NCBI RefSeq assembly: GCF_001279725.1
Contig: NZ_LGDE01000012.1
Location: 1 to 14,302, forward strand
DNA from: Streptomyces sp. WM4235
Lineage (GTDB): Bacteria > Actinomycetota > Actinomycetes > Streptomycetales > Streptomycetaceae
Reading direction: 5' to 3'
DNA: 14,302 nucleotides
The notes under the pieces are model-generated. The model ran no database searches and had not been told where the DNA came from. It saw only the letters and a list, made by a program, of their open reading frames with translations. The translations under genes were made by a program, and so were the position numbers. Below, piece by piece: positions 1 through 6,060 of this stretch. Positions within the stretch are counted from its first letter, which is position 1. Each line of letters starts with the position of its first letter.

Positions 1-95
1 TCCAGCGGGTACTTCCTCGGGGCAGACATCGTCTGGGTTCCTCTCATACGACCCATCTGACAGCCTGTCACCACTTCCCGCATCTCGGGGGAACC

Positions 96-446
96 TCACA
101 TCCCTCGGGGGTATCGGAAGGACTCCTGTTCAGGCCGGTCTGCGGCGGCTTCGAGTACCTGGCGTTCCATCGGCCCGAACCTGGCGTTGATCACGGAGAG
201 GTTGGCCTTGAAGCGCAGAACGGATGCTTTGGGGATGTCCTTCTTCTGGTCGAACCGAGTGTGACAGTTGAGGCAGAGGGCGATCAGGTTCTCGAAGGTG
301 TGCTCTTGGACCTTCGCCCACGGTTCGATGTGCGCGATCTCCGTGGTGGTGTAGCGGCAGGTTGGGATGGCGCACATGTAGCCCGCTTCTTCAAGGACCG
401 CGCGCTTGAGTGCTGCAGGTATGACTGGCCTGCTCTGATCGGACAT
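96..446 (-). CDS. HNH endonuclease family protein (116 aa)
   Basis: A small stand-alone HNH nuclease-type protein. The HNH signature is visible: Cys25 and Cys30 form the first half of a probable zinc site, AHIEPW (residues 38-43) carries the catalytic-type His39, and FENLIALCLNCHTRFD (51-66) supplies the conserved Asn, the second Cys pair (58 and 61) and the final His62. HNH proteins of this size nick or cut DNA, but the substrate cannot be read from sequence. The frame stays open far upstream of the chosen start, but that extension is Arg/Pro-rich shadow coding without family similarity, so the ATG reading MSDQSRPV was preferred. No convincing Shine-Dalgarno precedes it, so the message may be leaderless or weakly translated. 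No terminase or restriction-methylase partner is adjacent, so a role in packaging or restriction is not supported. Confidence is high for the domain and low for any process. Confidence 0.85.
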   Translation of the reverse strand: MSDQSRPVIPAALKRAVLEEAGYMCAIPTCRYTTTEIAHIEPWAKVQEHTFENLIALCLNCHTRFDQKKDIPKASVLRFKANLSVINARFGPMERQVLEAAADRPEQESFRYPRGM

Positions 447-643
447 TTCCGAACGGTATGGGTGGGAGGCCCTGCAGCACCAGAGGCATGGTGCTGCAAA
501 TCCCTGACTGCCCGATCGCTCGGCCGCCCGAGGGGCGGGTCGGGCGGCGGTGGTCTCGGGTTGTCGTGCCCGGGGCCCGCGCCGGTGACGGCTGCGATGT
601 GCCGTCCTGGTACCGGCGCGTCGAGTCTCTCCGGTGGGCGTGA
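447..643. other. Intergenic stretch, no gene recognised
   Basis: Between the HNH gene start and the terminator hairpin of the next minus-strand gene, open frames exist on both strands. All have Arg/Pro/Gly-rich translations typical of shadow frames in high-GC DNA. The region should contain the promoter of the HNH gene, but no clear -10/-35 pair was seen. Confidence 0.5.
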
Positions 644-682
644 CAGAGCCCGGCCGGGGGCTACGGACACGGCCGGGCTCTG
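644..682 (-). terminator. Strong hairpin, terminator of the 65-aa gene
   Basis: A perfect 13-bp inverted repeat, CAGAGCCCGGCCG (644-656) and CGGCCGGGCTCTG (670-682), with a 13-nt loop. It begins 24 bases past the stop codon of the 65-aa minus-strand gene. No T-tract follows, which is common for Streptomyces terminators. Confidence 0.65.
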
Positions 683-705
683 CGTGCAGGGGGGACCGTC
701 TGGGC

Positions 706-903
706 TCAGTACGCGTCGTCGCGCAGGTGGCGATCGTCGTGCGCGGTCTCCTCGCGGCGGCGCTCCACATTCTCGGGGCGCTCACCGCCACGCGAGGGGG
801 TGCGGGGCTCGGGGTGGATCGGGGCCTGGCCGGGTCGCTGGGGGCGCTGTTGTTGCTCGCGGTCCTTGCCCGGCTGCTGACGCTTGTCCTGCTTACCGCT
901 CAT
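706..903 (-). CDS. Small hydrophilic hypothetical protein (65 aa)
   Basis: The start is set by the motif AAGGAG seven bases before the ATG, excluding the longer in-frame start 48 bases upstream. The product starts MSGKQDKRQQPGKD and is extremely polar: Gln/Arg/Glu-rich with many prolines, no hydrophobic core, no membrane segment and no cysteine. It is probably intrinsically disordered. Short proteins of this kind are widespread in Streptomyces, but I recognise no function. A strong hairpin beyond the stop supports it as a real monocistronic gene. Confidence 0.6.
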   Translation of the reverse strand: MSGKQDKRQQPGKDREQQQRPQRPGQAPIHPEPRTPSRGGERPENVERRREETAHDDRHLRDDAY

Positions 904-1101
904 GACGGCTCCTTGATGCGTGGGGGGGATTCCTCTCGCCCAAGCTGACACAGAGCGTTACTTCCCGCACCTTGGTGACTACTGATCGTGGGGAGGTGGT
1001 GTTGTCCCCGGGAGTGGGATGCGTCGGGATGCGGGCCGCGGTGTCGGTGCCGAAGATGACCGCGAACCCGTCCGTCGCCCGACCGTCAGGAGTCGACCGT
1101 C

Positions 1102-1377
1102 ATGGTGGAGCGCACCAGGCGCAAGGACCGCACCGAGGTCACCTTCGTTCTTCCCGCCGATGTCCCGCCCGGTTCGGTCGGCGTGGTCGGCGACTTCAAC
1201 GACTGGCGGCCGGGCGTCCACACTCTGACGCCCCGCAAGGACGGCAACCGGGCCGTCACGGTCGCCCTGCCCAGCGCGAGCGCCCATTCCTTCCGCTACC
1301 TGGCGGCCGGGGACTACTGGTTCAGCGTGGGGACCGCGGAGGCCCAGGATGGCGCCGATGGCCGCCTGCATGCCTGA
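1102..1377 (+). CDS. Stand-alone CBM48 / isoamylase N-terminal domain protein (91 aa)
   Basis: A single immunoglobulin-like carbohydrate-binding module resembling the N-terminal domain of glycogen branching and debranching enzymes and the glycogen-binding domain of AMPK beta. The diagnostic segment is VGVVGDFNDWRPGVHTL (residues 26-42), with the GDFNDW core, followed by the beta-strand segments AVTVALPSASAHSFRYL (51-67) and the W/Y-rich end GDYWF (70-74). No catalytic domain is attached. Short cytoplasmic proteins of this type are common in Streptomyces. A role in glycogen or alpha-glucan binding is the family expectation, not shown here. AGGAG lies nine bases upstream of the ATG. The MVERTRRKDRTEVTFVLP start fits the family. 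There is no partner gene alongside. Confidence 0.85.
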   Translation: MVERTRRKDRTEVTFVLPADVPPGSVGVVGDFNDWRPGVHTLTPRKDGNRAVTVALPSASAHSFRYLAAGDYWFSVGTAEAQDGADGRLHA

Positions 1378-1604
1378 ACGGCCCAACCGGCGTGACAGCG
1401 GGCCATACCCGGTGTTGAGCACGACGACAGGTGACCGCCCGTCCGTCTCGGGCCGGGATCCGTGTGGGGGCCTCGCCCGCCGCGCCCGGAGGCGGGGCCG
1501 TCGTAGCCCCTTCACGGTGGGGCGGGGGCAGTCCCTCCCGCGGGCCTGAGGATCCCGTCTCCGAACGTCAGGCGGCAGCCCCGCAAGACACCGCCCGTGT
1601 TGGA
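1378..1604. other. Intergenic stretch without a recognisable gene
   Basis: GC-rich DNA between the CBM48 gene and the first ligase remnant. Open frames are Arg/Pro/Gly shadows. A weak GGGGC-N7-GCCCC stem near 1495-1515 could be part of a terminator for the CBM48 gene, but is too short to call. Confidence 0.4.
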
Positions 1605-1789
1605 GACCTTGAGTGTGACTGAGACCGCCTGTTGAGCCGATGTTGGCGCAGGCCGCCGAGGCGATCCCTGCCCCGGGCGTCATGGCGGGCGGACTGGCCT
1701 TTGAGCAGAAGTTCGACGGCCGCCGGGCGATCTTGTTCATCTCGGCCGGGCCGGGCGGGCGGCTGCTGCCGCCGACGCTACGGCGTTGA
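1605..1789 (+). pseudogene. 5' fragment of an ATP-dependent DNA ligase (copy 1)
   Basis: The frame reads PPVEPMLAQAAE, then LAFEQKFDGRRAILF, before stopping at the TGA at 1787-1789. EQKFDG is nucleotidyltransferase motif I of ATP-dependent DNA ligases. Its lysine (codon 1709-1711) would carry the AMP in a functional enzyme. The rest of the adenylation domain and the OB-fold are absent. Compared with the second fragment at 13644-14148, the likely GTG start near 1615 is separated from the PPVEP segment by 2 nt fewer, so the start is also out of frame. With only about 55 residues left, this is a relic. The homology ends around GGRLL (near 1765), where the sequence becomes unrelated. Confidence is high for the ligase assignment, moderate for the limits. 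Confidence 0.75.
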
Positions 1790-1914
1790 TCGTCCCCTGC
1801 CTGGCCTCCTCGCTCACCGCCGTGTTTGACCTGCGCCGACTTCCTGCCGTCAGGGGGACACGCGCCAGCCGGGAAATCCCAGTCGGTTGCTCCCGCGGGG
1901 CAGTCTGGCTCTGG
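1790..1914. other. Intergenic stretch between ligase fragment and VOC gene
   Basis: No gene or clear terminator is visible. The ligase homology has already ended, so this DNA may mark the breakpoint that truncated the ligase. Confidence 0.4.
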
Positions 1915-2550
1915 TCAGATCGTGACCGGGCCGTGGGCGGTGGCGAACTCCACCGACACCAGGCCCGGTTCCTCATCGTCGACCCAGGTGAGGTCGATCT
2001 GGTCGAGGGGGTGGTCGGCCGGTTCGCCGAGGAATTCGGCGATGGGGCCGGCGTCGCCGGCGATGGAGAGCCCGTTGATGGTGGTGGAGGTGCTCGGGTC
2101 GGCGCTCGGTCGCTGCTCGACGGGGACCAACCACTGTAGGAAGTAAGGCAGTTGCGGGTCCTCCAGCAGTTCCAGCAGGCCGATCTGCTTCCACCTCAGG
2201 TCGAACCCGTCGGGGCGGACGCGGTGGCCTTCGGCCGAGGTGCGTCCCAGACGGGCCTCGACTGGGGCGATGTCGTCGACGGAGACCACCCACCCAAGCC
2301 AGCCGCCGCCCTCGGCGGCGCGGCGCGCGACCGCCTGGCCGAAGGGCGCGCGGTCGGCGGCGGGGTGGTCGAGTGTGGTGACGACCTCGACGTAGGTGCC
2401 GCCGCTCAGTGGGAGAATAAAATTGCGGGTGCCGAATCGCGGGTGCACGCCTCCGTCGACGAACCCGGCGCCTAGGGCCGATCCGATCCACTGGACGGTC
2501 GAGACGAAGCTGTCGCGGGCCACGGCATAGGACACGTGATCAAGTCGCAC
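1915..2550 (-). CDS. VOC-family (glyoxalase-like domain) protein (211 aa)
   Basis: A vicinal-oxygen-chelate fold protein of the glyoxalase-like subgroup. The protein begins VRLDHVSYAVARDSF, the typical first beta strand with an N-terminal metal-site His (DHV). It continues with GGVHPRFGTRNFILPL and the acidic strand end TYVEVVTTLDHPA, and a second half (GWVVSVDDIAPVEARLG, then WLVP) completes the paired module. The known fold binds a metal and acts in isomerase, dioxygenase or resistance reactions. The substrate cannot be assigned here. The reading frame is open another 123 codons upstream, but that part is Arg/Pro-rich and overlaps another gene remnant. The GTG at 2548-2550 was chosen because family members begin at (M/V)RLDHVSYA; a weak AGGTGATG lies upstream. 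No operon partner is seen. Confidence 0.8.
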   Translation of the reverse strand: MRLDHVSYAVARDSFVSTVQWIGSALGAGFVDGGVHPRFGTRNFILPLSGGTYVEVVTTLDHPAADRAPFGQAVARRAAEGGGWLGWVVSVDDIAPVEARLGRTSAEGHRVRPDGFDLRWKQIGLLELLEDPQLPYFLQWLVPVEQRPSADPSTSTTINGLSIAGDAGPIAEFLGEPADHPLDQIDLTWVDDEEPGLVSVEFATAHGPVTI

Positions 2551-2624
2551 GGCGCCATCATCACCTGACAACCCGTACAAATCCTGACGCCACGCCCGCC
2601 GCCCCGGCCGCGTCCGCCGTGAAT

Positions 2625-2757
2625 TCAGTCGTGGAGCGGATCGATCACCGGCATCTCGGCGGGGGAGGCCCGCTCGAAGCCAGGCAGCAGCGCTGCCGCC
2701 ACGTCGAGGCCCACGACCCGCTCGGTCAGTTGCTGCGGGGCGAGCGCTGCTGGCGCG
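2625..2757 (-). pseudogene. Orphan 3' end of an unidentified gene
   Basis: On the minus strand a frame ending at TGA (2625-2627) reads APQQLTERVVGLDVAAALLP, then GFERASPAEMPVIDPLHD. This has a natural amino-acid balance, unlike the surrounding shadow frames, and looks like the C-terminal tail of a protein. No start or upstream domain remains, because coding on the opposite strand (the TPR gene) begins at 2758. I do not recognise the family. It is probably what remains after a deletion or rearrangement with its junction near 2757. Confidence 0.35.
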
Positions 2758-3381
2758 GTGAAGCAGCTCGGAAAACACCTCCACGAATCCGGTTGCGACG
2801 GGGCAGCGGAGAAGTGGCTGTTGATCGCCGTTCAGTCCGGTGACGCCGAGGCGATGGATGTCCTTTGGCGGGTCCACCGCGACCGGGCGGTGAATGCGAC
2901 CCGGCACGGCACGGCGCACGACGCCACGGCCGCGGTCTGGTGCAGGCGCGCTGCAGAGGCCGGCTGGGTCGCGGCGATCCGGAGCGTGAGTTCATGGGCG
3001 GAGCCCGATGAACGCGAGTTCTGCCTCCGGAAGGCGGTGGAAACGGTCGGTCCGTACGCGGGGACGTCTCTTGCCGATCTGCTTGACGAGGAGGGCCGGA
3101 CCGCTGAGGCAGAACAGTGGTACCGCGGGTCCTGTCGCGAATCCGGTCTCATCGGCCGTCATGCCCGCAACGATCTGGCCCACCTCCTCATGAGGCAGGG
3201 GCGCCTGGAGGAAGCCTCGGGGTATTGGACAACGGATGTGGAAGCCGGCTCTTCGGTGGCCGCCGGCCTGCCGGCCGGCGTTCTGGAGAGGCCCGGCAGA
3301 CCGGAGGAGGCCGGCCTGTGGCGACGGCGGGTTGACGTGCTGCGGGTCCGTGAGCGCGCGAGGGAGCTTCCGGAACGCTGA
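2758..3381 (+). CDS. TPR/Sel1-like repeat protein, probably missing its N-terminus (207 aa)
   Basis: An alpha-helical repeat protein. Helical hairpins with the small-residue pattern of Sel1/TPR repeats recur: GAAEKWLLIAVQSGDAEAM (residues 15-33), ATAAVWCRRAAEAGWVAAI (56-74), SLADLLDEEGRTAEAEQWYR (104-123), and DLAHLLMRQGRLEEASGYW (139-157). Such scaffolds mediate protein-protein contacts; no enzymatic domain is attached. The first possible start is a GTG without any Shine-Dalgarno. The protein opens in the middle of a repeat (KQLGKHLHESG), and an unrelated gene tail lies immediately upstream on the opposite strand. I therefore infer that the original N-terminal repeats were lost. The gene converges on the alpha/beta hydrolase. 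Whether it is expressed is uncertain. Confidence 0.6.
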   Translation: MKQLGKHLHESGCDGAAEKWLLIAVQSGDAEAMDVLWRVHRDRAVNATRHGTAHDATAAVWCRRAAEAGWVAAIRSVSSWAEPDEREFCLRKAVETVGPYAGTSLADLLDEEGRTAEAEQWYRGSCRESGLIGRHARNDLAHLLMRQGRLEEASGYWTTDVEAGSSVAAGLPAGVLERPGRPEEAGLWRRRVDVLRVRERARELPER

Positions 3382-3441
3382 GCCGACGGTCATCACCGTG
3401 CGCAGCCTGATCCGGCGGTCCTTGGGCCCCGCGTCGGCTCA
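3379..3441. terminator. Inverted repeat between convergent genes, possible bidirectional terminator
   Basis: The 10-bp arms TGAGCCGACG (3379-3388) and CGTCGGCTCA (3432-3441) are perfectly complementary across a 43-nt loop. The arms include the TGA stop codons of both convergent genes (TPR on plus, hydrolase on minus). The long loop makes it a weaker candidate than a compact hairpin. Confidence 0.35.
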
Positions 3442-4296
3442 CTTCGGTGGATCGGCGGCGAGGAAGGGAGCAAGGAGCGCGAACAATGCGTCGGGGCGGT
3501 CGAGGGGGATGATGTGGCCGCAGTCCTGGAGATGGTGTCCGACCAGGTCATCGGTGATGGGGCGGAGTTGGCGTTCGAGCCCGGTGCCGACGGGGTGAGA
3601 GCCGACGGTCATGGTGGGCATGGTCAGCCGAGCCGTCGCGGCGGCGTCCTGGAGCTGCTGTGCGCTGGTGGGCAGGGCCCGGTAATGGGAGAACGCGCAG
3701 CGAAGGGCCTCGCTTCCGGTGTACGCGTGGACGAAGGCCGCGCGGATGTCGTCGGGTACTCCTCGCCCGAGCGTCCCCGAGTCGAGGAAGAAGTCGATGT
3801 ACGGGGCTTCGTTGCCGGTCAGGACGGTCTCGGCGAGGCCGGGGACGGCGTGGAAGCCGAACCACCACGGGGCGCCGCCCGCGACGATGCGTTCTGCTCC
3901 GGGCAGGCGGCCGAGCAGTGCTTCCATCACGACCAGGCGGCGGACGAGGGAGGGTCGGCGCAGCGCGAGCAGGACGGCGGGGGCGGTGCCCGCGTCGATG
4001 GCGACCACTGCTGCGCAGGGCTCGTCGAGTGCGTCGAGCAGCCCTTCGGCGTCGGCGGCGAGGGTGCCTGCGTCGTAACCCTCGACGGCACGTGCGCTGG
4101 CACCAAGGCCTCGCAGGTCCGGGGCGATGACCCGGTACTGCCTGGCCAGTCGCCCCATGATGCCGCTCCAGAGTCGCCAGGTGTGCGGGAAGCCGTGCAG
4201 CAGGAGAACAGCAGGTCCGTCTCCGGCGATTGCGACGTTGAGTTGGACGCCGTTCGTCGTGATGCGGCGCAGTTGGTGTGCGGTGGTGGCGGGCAC
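3439..4296 (-). CDS. Alpha/beta-fold hydrolase, epoxide-hydrolase-like (285 aa)
   Basis: The full-length fold is visible. LLLHGFPHTWRLW (residues 31-43) is the oxyanion-hole loop typical of epoxide hydrolases and haloalkane dehalogenases. VIAPDLRGLGAS (56-67) follows. The nucleophile elbow is VVAIDAGTAPA (97-107) with Asp101, the aspartate type used by epoxide hydrolases rather than the serine of esterases. WWFGFHAVPGL (144-154) is a typical lid segment. CGHIIPLDRPDAL (259-271) carries the catalytic His261. The third acid is not obvious: the usual strand-end position reads VGSHPVG. The start is a GTG preceded by GGAGGAG at good spacing. No signal peptide is seen, so it should act in the cytoplasm on a small epoxide, halide or ester. 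The HxlR gene is transcribed divergently 100 bases away and likely controls it. Confidence 0.85.
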   Translation of the reverse strand: MPATTAHQLRRITTNGVQLNVAIAGDGPAVLLLHGFPHTWRLWSGIMGRLARQYRVIAPDLRGLGASARAVEGYDAGTLAADAEGLLDALDEPCAAVVAIDAGTAPAVLLALRRPSLVRRLVVMEALLGRLPGAERIVAGGAPWWFGFHAVPGLAETVLTGNEAPYIDFFLDSGTLGRGVPDDIRAAFVHAYTGSEALRCAFSHYRALPTSAQQLQDAAATARLTMPTMTVGSHPVGTGLERQLRPITDDLVGHHLQDCGHIIPLDRPDALFALLAPFLAADPPK

Positions 4297-4311
4297 GGCG
4301 GCTCCTCCAGC

Positions 4312-4346
4312 TGGTTACCATTGGTTACCAACGAACGATAGGTAAC
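4312..4346. promoter_or_regulatory. Operator candidate in the hydrolase/HxlR divergent region
   Basis: TGGTTACCA occurs twice in tandem (4312-4320 and 4322-4330, a 10-bp period). The second copy forms an inverted repeat with GGTAAC: GTTACC (4324-4329), 11 bases, GGTAAC (4341-4346). HxlR-family dimers bind short inverted repeats of this kind in divergent promoters. The 10-bp periodicity would place repeated half-sites on the same DNA face. The site begins 16 bases from the hydrolase start, so binding there would overlap its promoter or leader. Confidence 0.55.
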
Positions 4347-4396
4347 TGTCTGATGGCTGCCTAGACGGCACTTTCAGGGAAGGTGGTGAGCCACAG

Positions 4397-4807
4397 GTGA
4401 CCACCCCGGGAGCCCGAGCCGCAGATCGTGGGGTACGCGGCGGTCTGTTCGACCCCTATTGCCCGACGCGGCAGTTGCTGGACCGCATCGGTACGAAGTG
4501 GACGTCCATGGCCGTCAAGACGCTCGCTGATGCCGCACCGGACGAGGTCCGCTTCGCTGAGCTGAGACGCCGGATGCCCGGCGTCTCGCAGAAGATGCTG
4601 TCCGTGACGCTGCGAAGCCTGACCCGCGACGGGCTGGTGTCGCGCCGGGTCGAACCGACCGTGCCGCCTCGGGTCTTCTACCGACTCACCAGACTCGGGC
4701 TGTCCCTTGAAGCCGCGCTTGCGGGGCTTCGGACCTGGGCGGAGGAGCACATGGCCGAGATCGACCGCGCCAACGAAGCCAACGACCAGGGGGGCGATGA
4801 GGGATAG
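4397..4807 (+). CDS. HxlR-family winged-helix transcriptional regulator (136 aa)
   Basis: An HxlR-type MarR-like regulator that acts as a DNA-binding dimer. The family hallmarks are present: the early cysteine in CPTRQLLDRIGTKWT (residues 22-36) and the helix-turn-helix VRFAELRRRMPGVSQKMLSV (51-70). The wing segment TLRSLTRDGLVSRRV (71-85) and the FYRLTRLG strand (94-101) complete the fold. The conserved Cys22 suggests redox or electrophile sensing, as known for some HxlR members. The start is a GTG; GGAAGG lies upstream at a rather long distance. It is divergent from an alpha/beta hydrolase. A local regulator of detoxification of an electrophile is the natural inference. Confidence 0.9.
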   Translation: MTTPGARAADRGVRGGLFDPYCPTRQLLDRIGTKWTSMAVKTLADAAPDEVRFAELRRRMPGVSQKMLSVTLRSLTRDGLVSRRVEPTVPPRVFYRLTRLGLSLEAALAGLRTWAEEHMAEIDRANEANDQGGDEG

Positions 4808-5154
4808 GCCGGCCGGTTCCGCGTCCGGTACTGGTGGCCACGCCGGGCCGCCGGTTGGTTGGCGGGCCGGCGCCGCGGCGCGCGCCTTCCTCGACGAGGC
4901 TGCCAAGGAAGGCATCCGCCCCACGACCGCCGTGTCCGGCGCGAGGACGGTGCTGTACTGCTGCGGCGCCGGCCGGCGGACAAGCGCCTGCTCCCTCTGC
5001 GGAGCTTGAACTCGGCGGTTGCGGTACCGCGGAGTTGCTGTGTCCGTGAGTCCGCTCCCACGGAGGCCACGCTGTCCTGCACCGCTGGCACCCACGCGGG
5101 CAGGGACGTCTACCGCAACTCTCTCTTCCAGCTGCTGAACCTGCAGCCCAGGCG
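4808..5154. other. Non-coding or decayed stretch after the HxlR gene
   Basis: Both strands contain long open frames, but their translations are Arg/Ala/Pro-rich with scattered Cys and Trp and match no family I know. A plus-strand piece reading AARAFLDEAAKEGIRPTTAV (around 4871-4930) looks more protein-like and could be a relic, but cannot be identified. No terminator was recognised. Confidence 0.35.
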
Positions 5155-5289
5155 CAGGTTTCGATGAAGGATTCGGCGCCAGGGAGGCTGACGCGAAGCC
5201 CCTCGATTTCGCCGAGCCGGCCTTCCCACTCGGCCTCGACGACCCGGTCCAAGAGATTGCCACGGATCTCCACGAGCCAGCCACGCCGG
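5155..5289 (-). pseudogene. Fragment resembling the C-terminal part of an actinomycete site-specific recombinase
   Basis: On the minus strand the sequence reads RGWLVEIRGNLLDRVVEAEW, then EGRLGEIEGLRVSLPGAESF. This resembles the helical C-terminal segment of Streptomyces phage or plasmid recombinases (R-L-x-EIxxNLxxRIxEAExEGWLGEVEGLxVSLAGAE, recalled from family familiarity, not checked). No catalytic domain remains on either side, the frame upstream is lost within about 15 residues, and the downstream part turns into unrelated sequence. It is a short relic of a mobile element if the assignment is right. Confidence 0.4.
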
Positions 5290-5468
5290 GCCGGGCCGGG
5301 ACGCAGAAGTGAGCAGCGGGCGCAGGCGTGTTCGTGGACGCAGGCGGTGCCTCAGGCGCGGGCGCGGGTGCCGACGGAGAGTTGGGATGCGGCCGGGTCG
5401 TGGCCGGGAGGCGGGCCTGTCCGGCGTCGGCGGTGCCCGTTGCGCGCACGGTATGGGGTGCTAGGCCG

Positions 5469-5497
5469 GGGCCGGGACGCGGTGCGCGTCCCGGCCC
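5469..5497 (-). terminator. 13-bp perfect hairpin downstream of the SnoaL-like gene
   Basis: GGGCCGGGACGCG (5469-5481) pairs perfectly with CGCGTCCCGGCCC (5485-5497) across a 3-nt loop. It lies about 50 bases past the stop of the minus-strand SnoaL-like gene and has no T-tract. It is a probable intrinsic or structure-only terminator. Confidence 0.65.
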
Positions 5498-5548
5498 GGG
5501 TGTCACGGACGTGTTCTTGCCGCCGCGGTGAGGGTCGAGTGGTGCGGA

Positions 5549-5917
5549 TCAGGCGGCGGGCATCTTGTCCAGGAAGCCGTAGACGCCCGTGACTTTGCCG
5601 GAGTCGTCGGTGACGAGGACGTCGAAGCCGATGGCGATGGGCTCGGCGCCCGGGCCGGTCACCAGGGCCCACTGGAAGCGGGCGATGTTGTGGTGGGTGT
5701 CGACGTTCCCGTGCAGCTCGAAGGAGAGGCCCTGGAACTGCTCGCGGGCGCCCGCGAGGACGGCCGCGACGCCCGCGTGGCCCTCGACCGCGGCGAGCGG
5801 GTCGATGTAGGGGGCCCCAGGGGTGAACAGGTCGGCGATGCCCGCGGCGCGACGGTCGGCGTCGGCCTCGTTCCACAGGGCGAGGTACCGGGTGACGGTG
5901 TTGGTCAGGTCGCTCAT
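5549..5917 (-). CDS. SnoaL/NTF2-like domain protein (122 aa)
   Basis: A compact cone-shaped NTF2-like fold protein. The pattern is clear: an N-terminal helix TNTVTRYLALWNEADADRRAAGIADLF, then PGAPYIDPLAAVEGHAGVAAVL, and strands FELHGNVDTHHNIARFQWALV, GFDVLVTDD and VTGVYGFLDK. Members are polyketide cyclases, isomerases or ligand-binding subunits; the substrate is unknown here. Length and ends fit a single complete domain. AAGGAG precedes the ATG by seven bases. The start overlaps the stop of an upstream 28-codon ORF (ATGA), suggesting coupled translation. Confidence 0.85.
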   Translation of the reverse strand: MSDLTNTVTRYLALWNEADADRRAAGIADLFTPGAPYIDPLAAVEGHAGVAAVLAGAREQFQGLSFELHGNVDTHHNIARFQWALVTGPGAEPIAIGFDVLVTDDSGKVTGVYGFLDKMPAA

Positions 5918-6000
5918 GAGTCGGCTCCTTGTATCAGCAATCGTAAAAATGCCGCCGGAAGCGGCGCAGAATCCGGGGGCGGGGTGTCGAGCTTCTGCAT
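5914..6000 (-). CDS. 28-codon ORF coupled to the SnoaL-like gene
   Basis: An ATG at 5998-6000 is preceded by GAGGAGAG at good spacing, better than for many real genes here. The frame runs 28 codons to a TGA that overlaps the ATG of the SnoaL-like gene (ATGA). The peptide starts MQKLDTPPPDSAP and ends AAFLRLLIQGADS. The first residues resemble the usual N-terminus of Streptomyces DUF4097-type proteins (MQKFDTPAPIS, from memory). It may therefore be the 5' end of such a gene after an internal deletion, now acting as a leader. Alternatively it is a true leader peptide. Confidence 0.4.
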   Translation of the reverse strand: MQKLDTPPPDSAPLPAAFLRLLIQGADS

Positions 6001-6042
6001 CGCGCTCTCCTCACTTTCCGCACTCGCTGTTTCCGGTGACGC

Positions 6043-6060
6043 AAACGCTACGTTGCATTT
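6043..6060. promoter_or_regulatory. Imperfect palindrome, TetR-type operator candidate
   Basis: AAACGCTACGTTGCATTT matches its own reverse complement at 14 of 18 positions, centred on ACGT. It lies 43 bases upstream of the 28-codon ORF, within promoter distance. The size and centre fit TetR-family operators, but no regulator gene is adjacent, so the cognate protein may be lost or unlinked. Confidence 0.4.

Noticed and set aside
3514..4341. A 275-codon plus-strand frame opposite the hydrolase
   Set aside because: The minus-strand frame has all alpha/beta hydrolase motifs; this one is a Gly/Val/Glu-rich shadow.
4361..5506. A 381-codon minus-strand frame across the HxlR gene and beyond
   Set aside because: It runs opposite a convincing HxlR gene, is Pro/Ala/Arg-rich, and its apparent length comes from lack of stops in GC-rich DNA.
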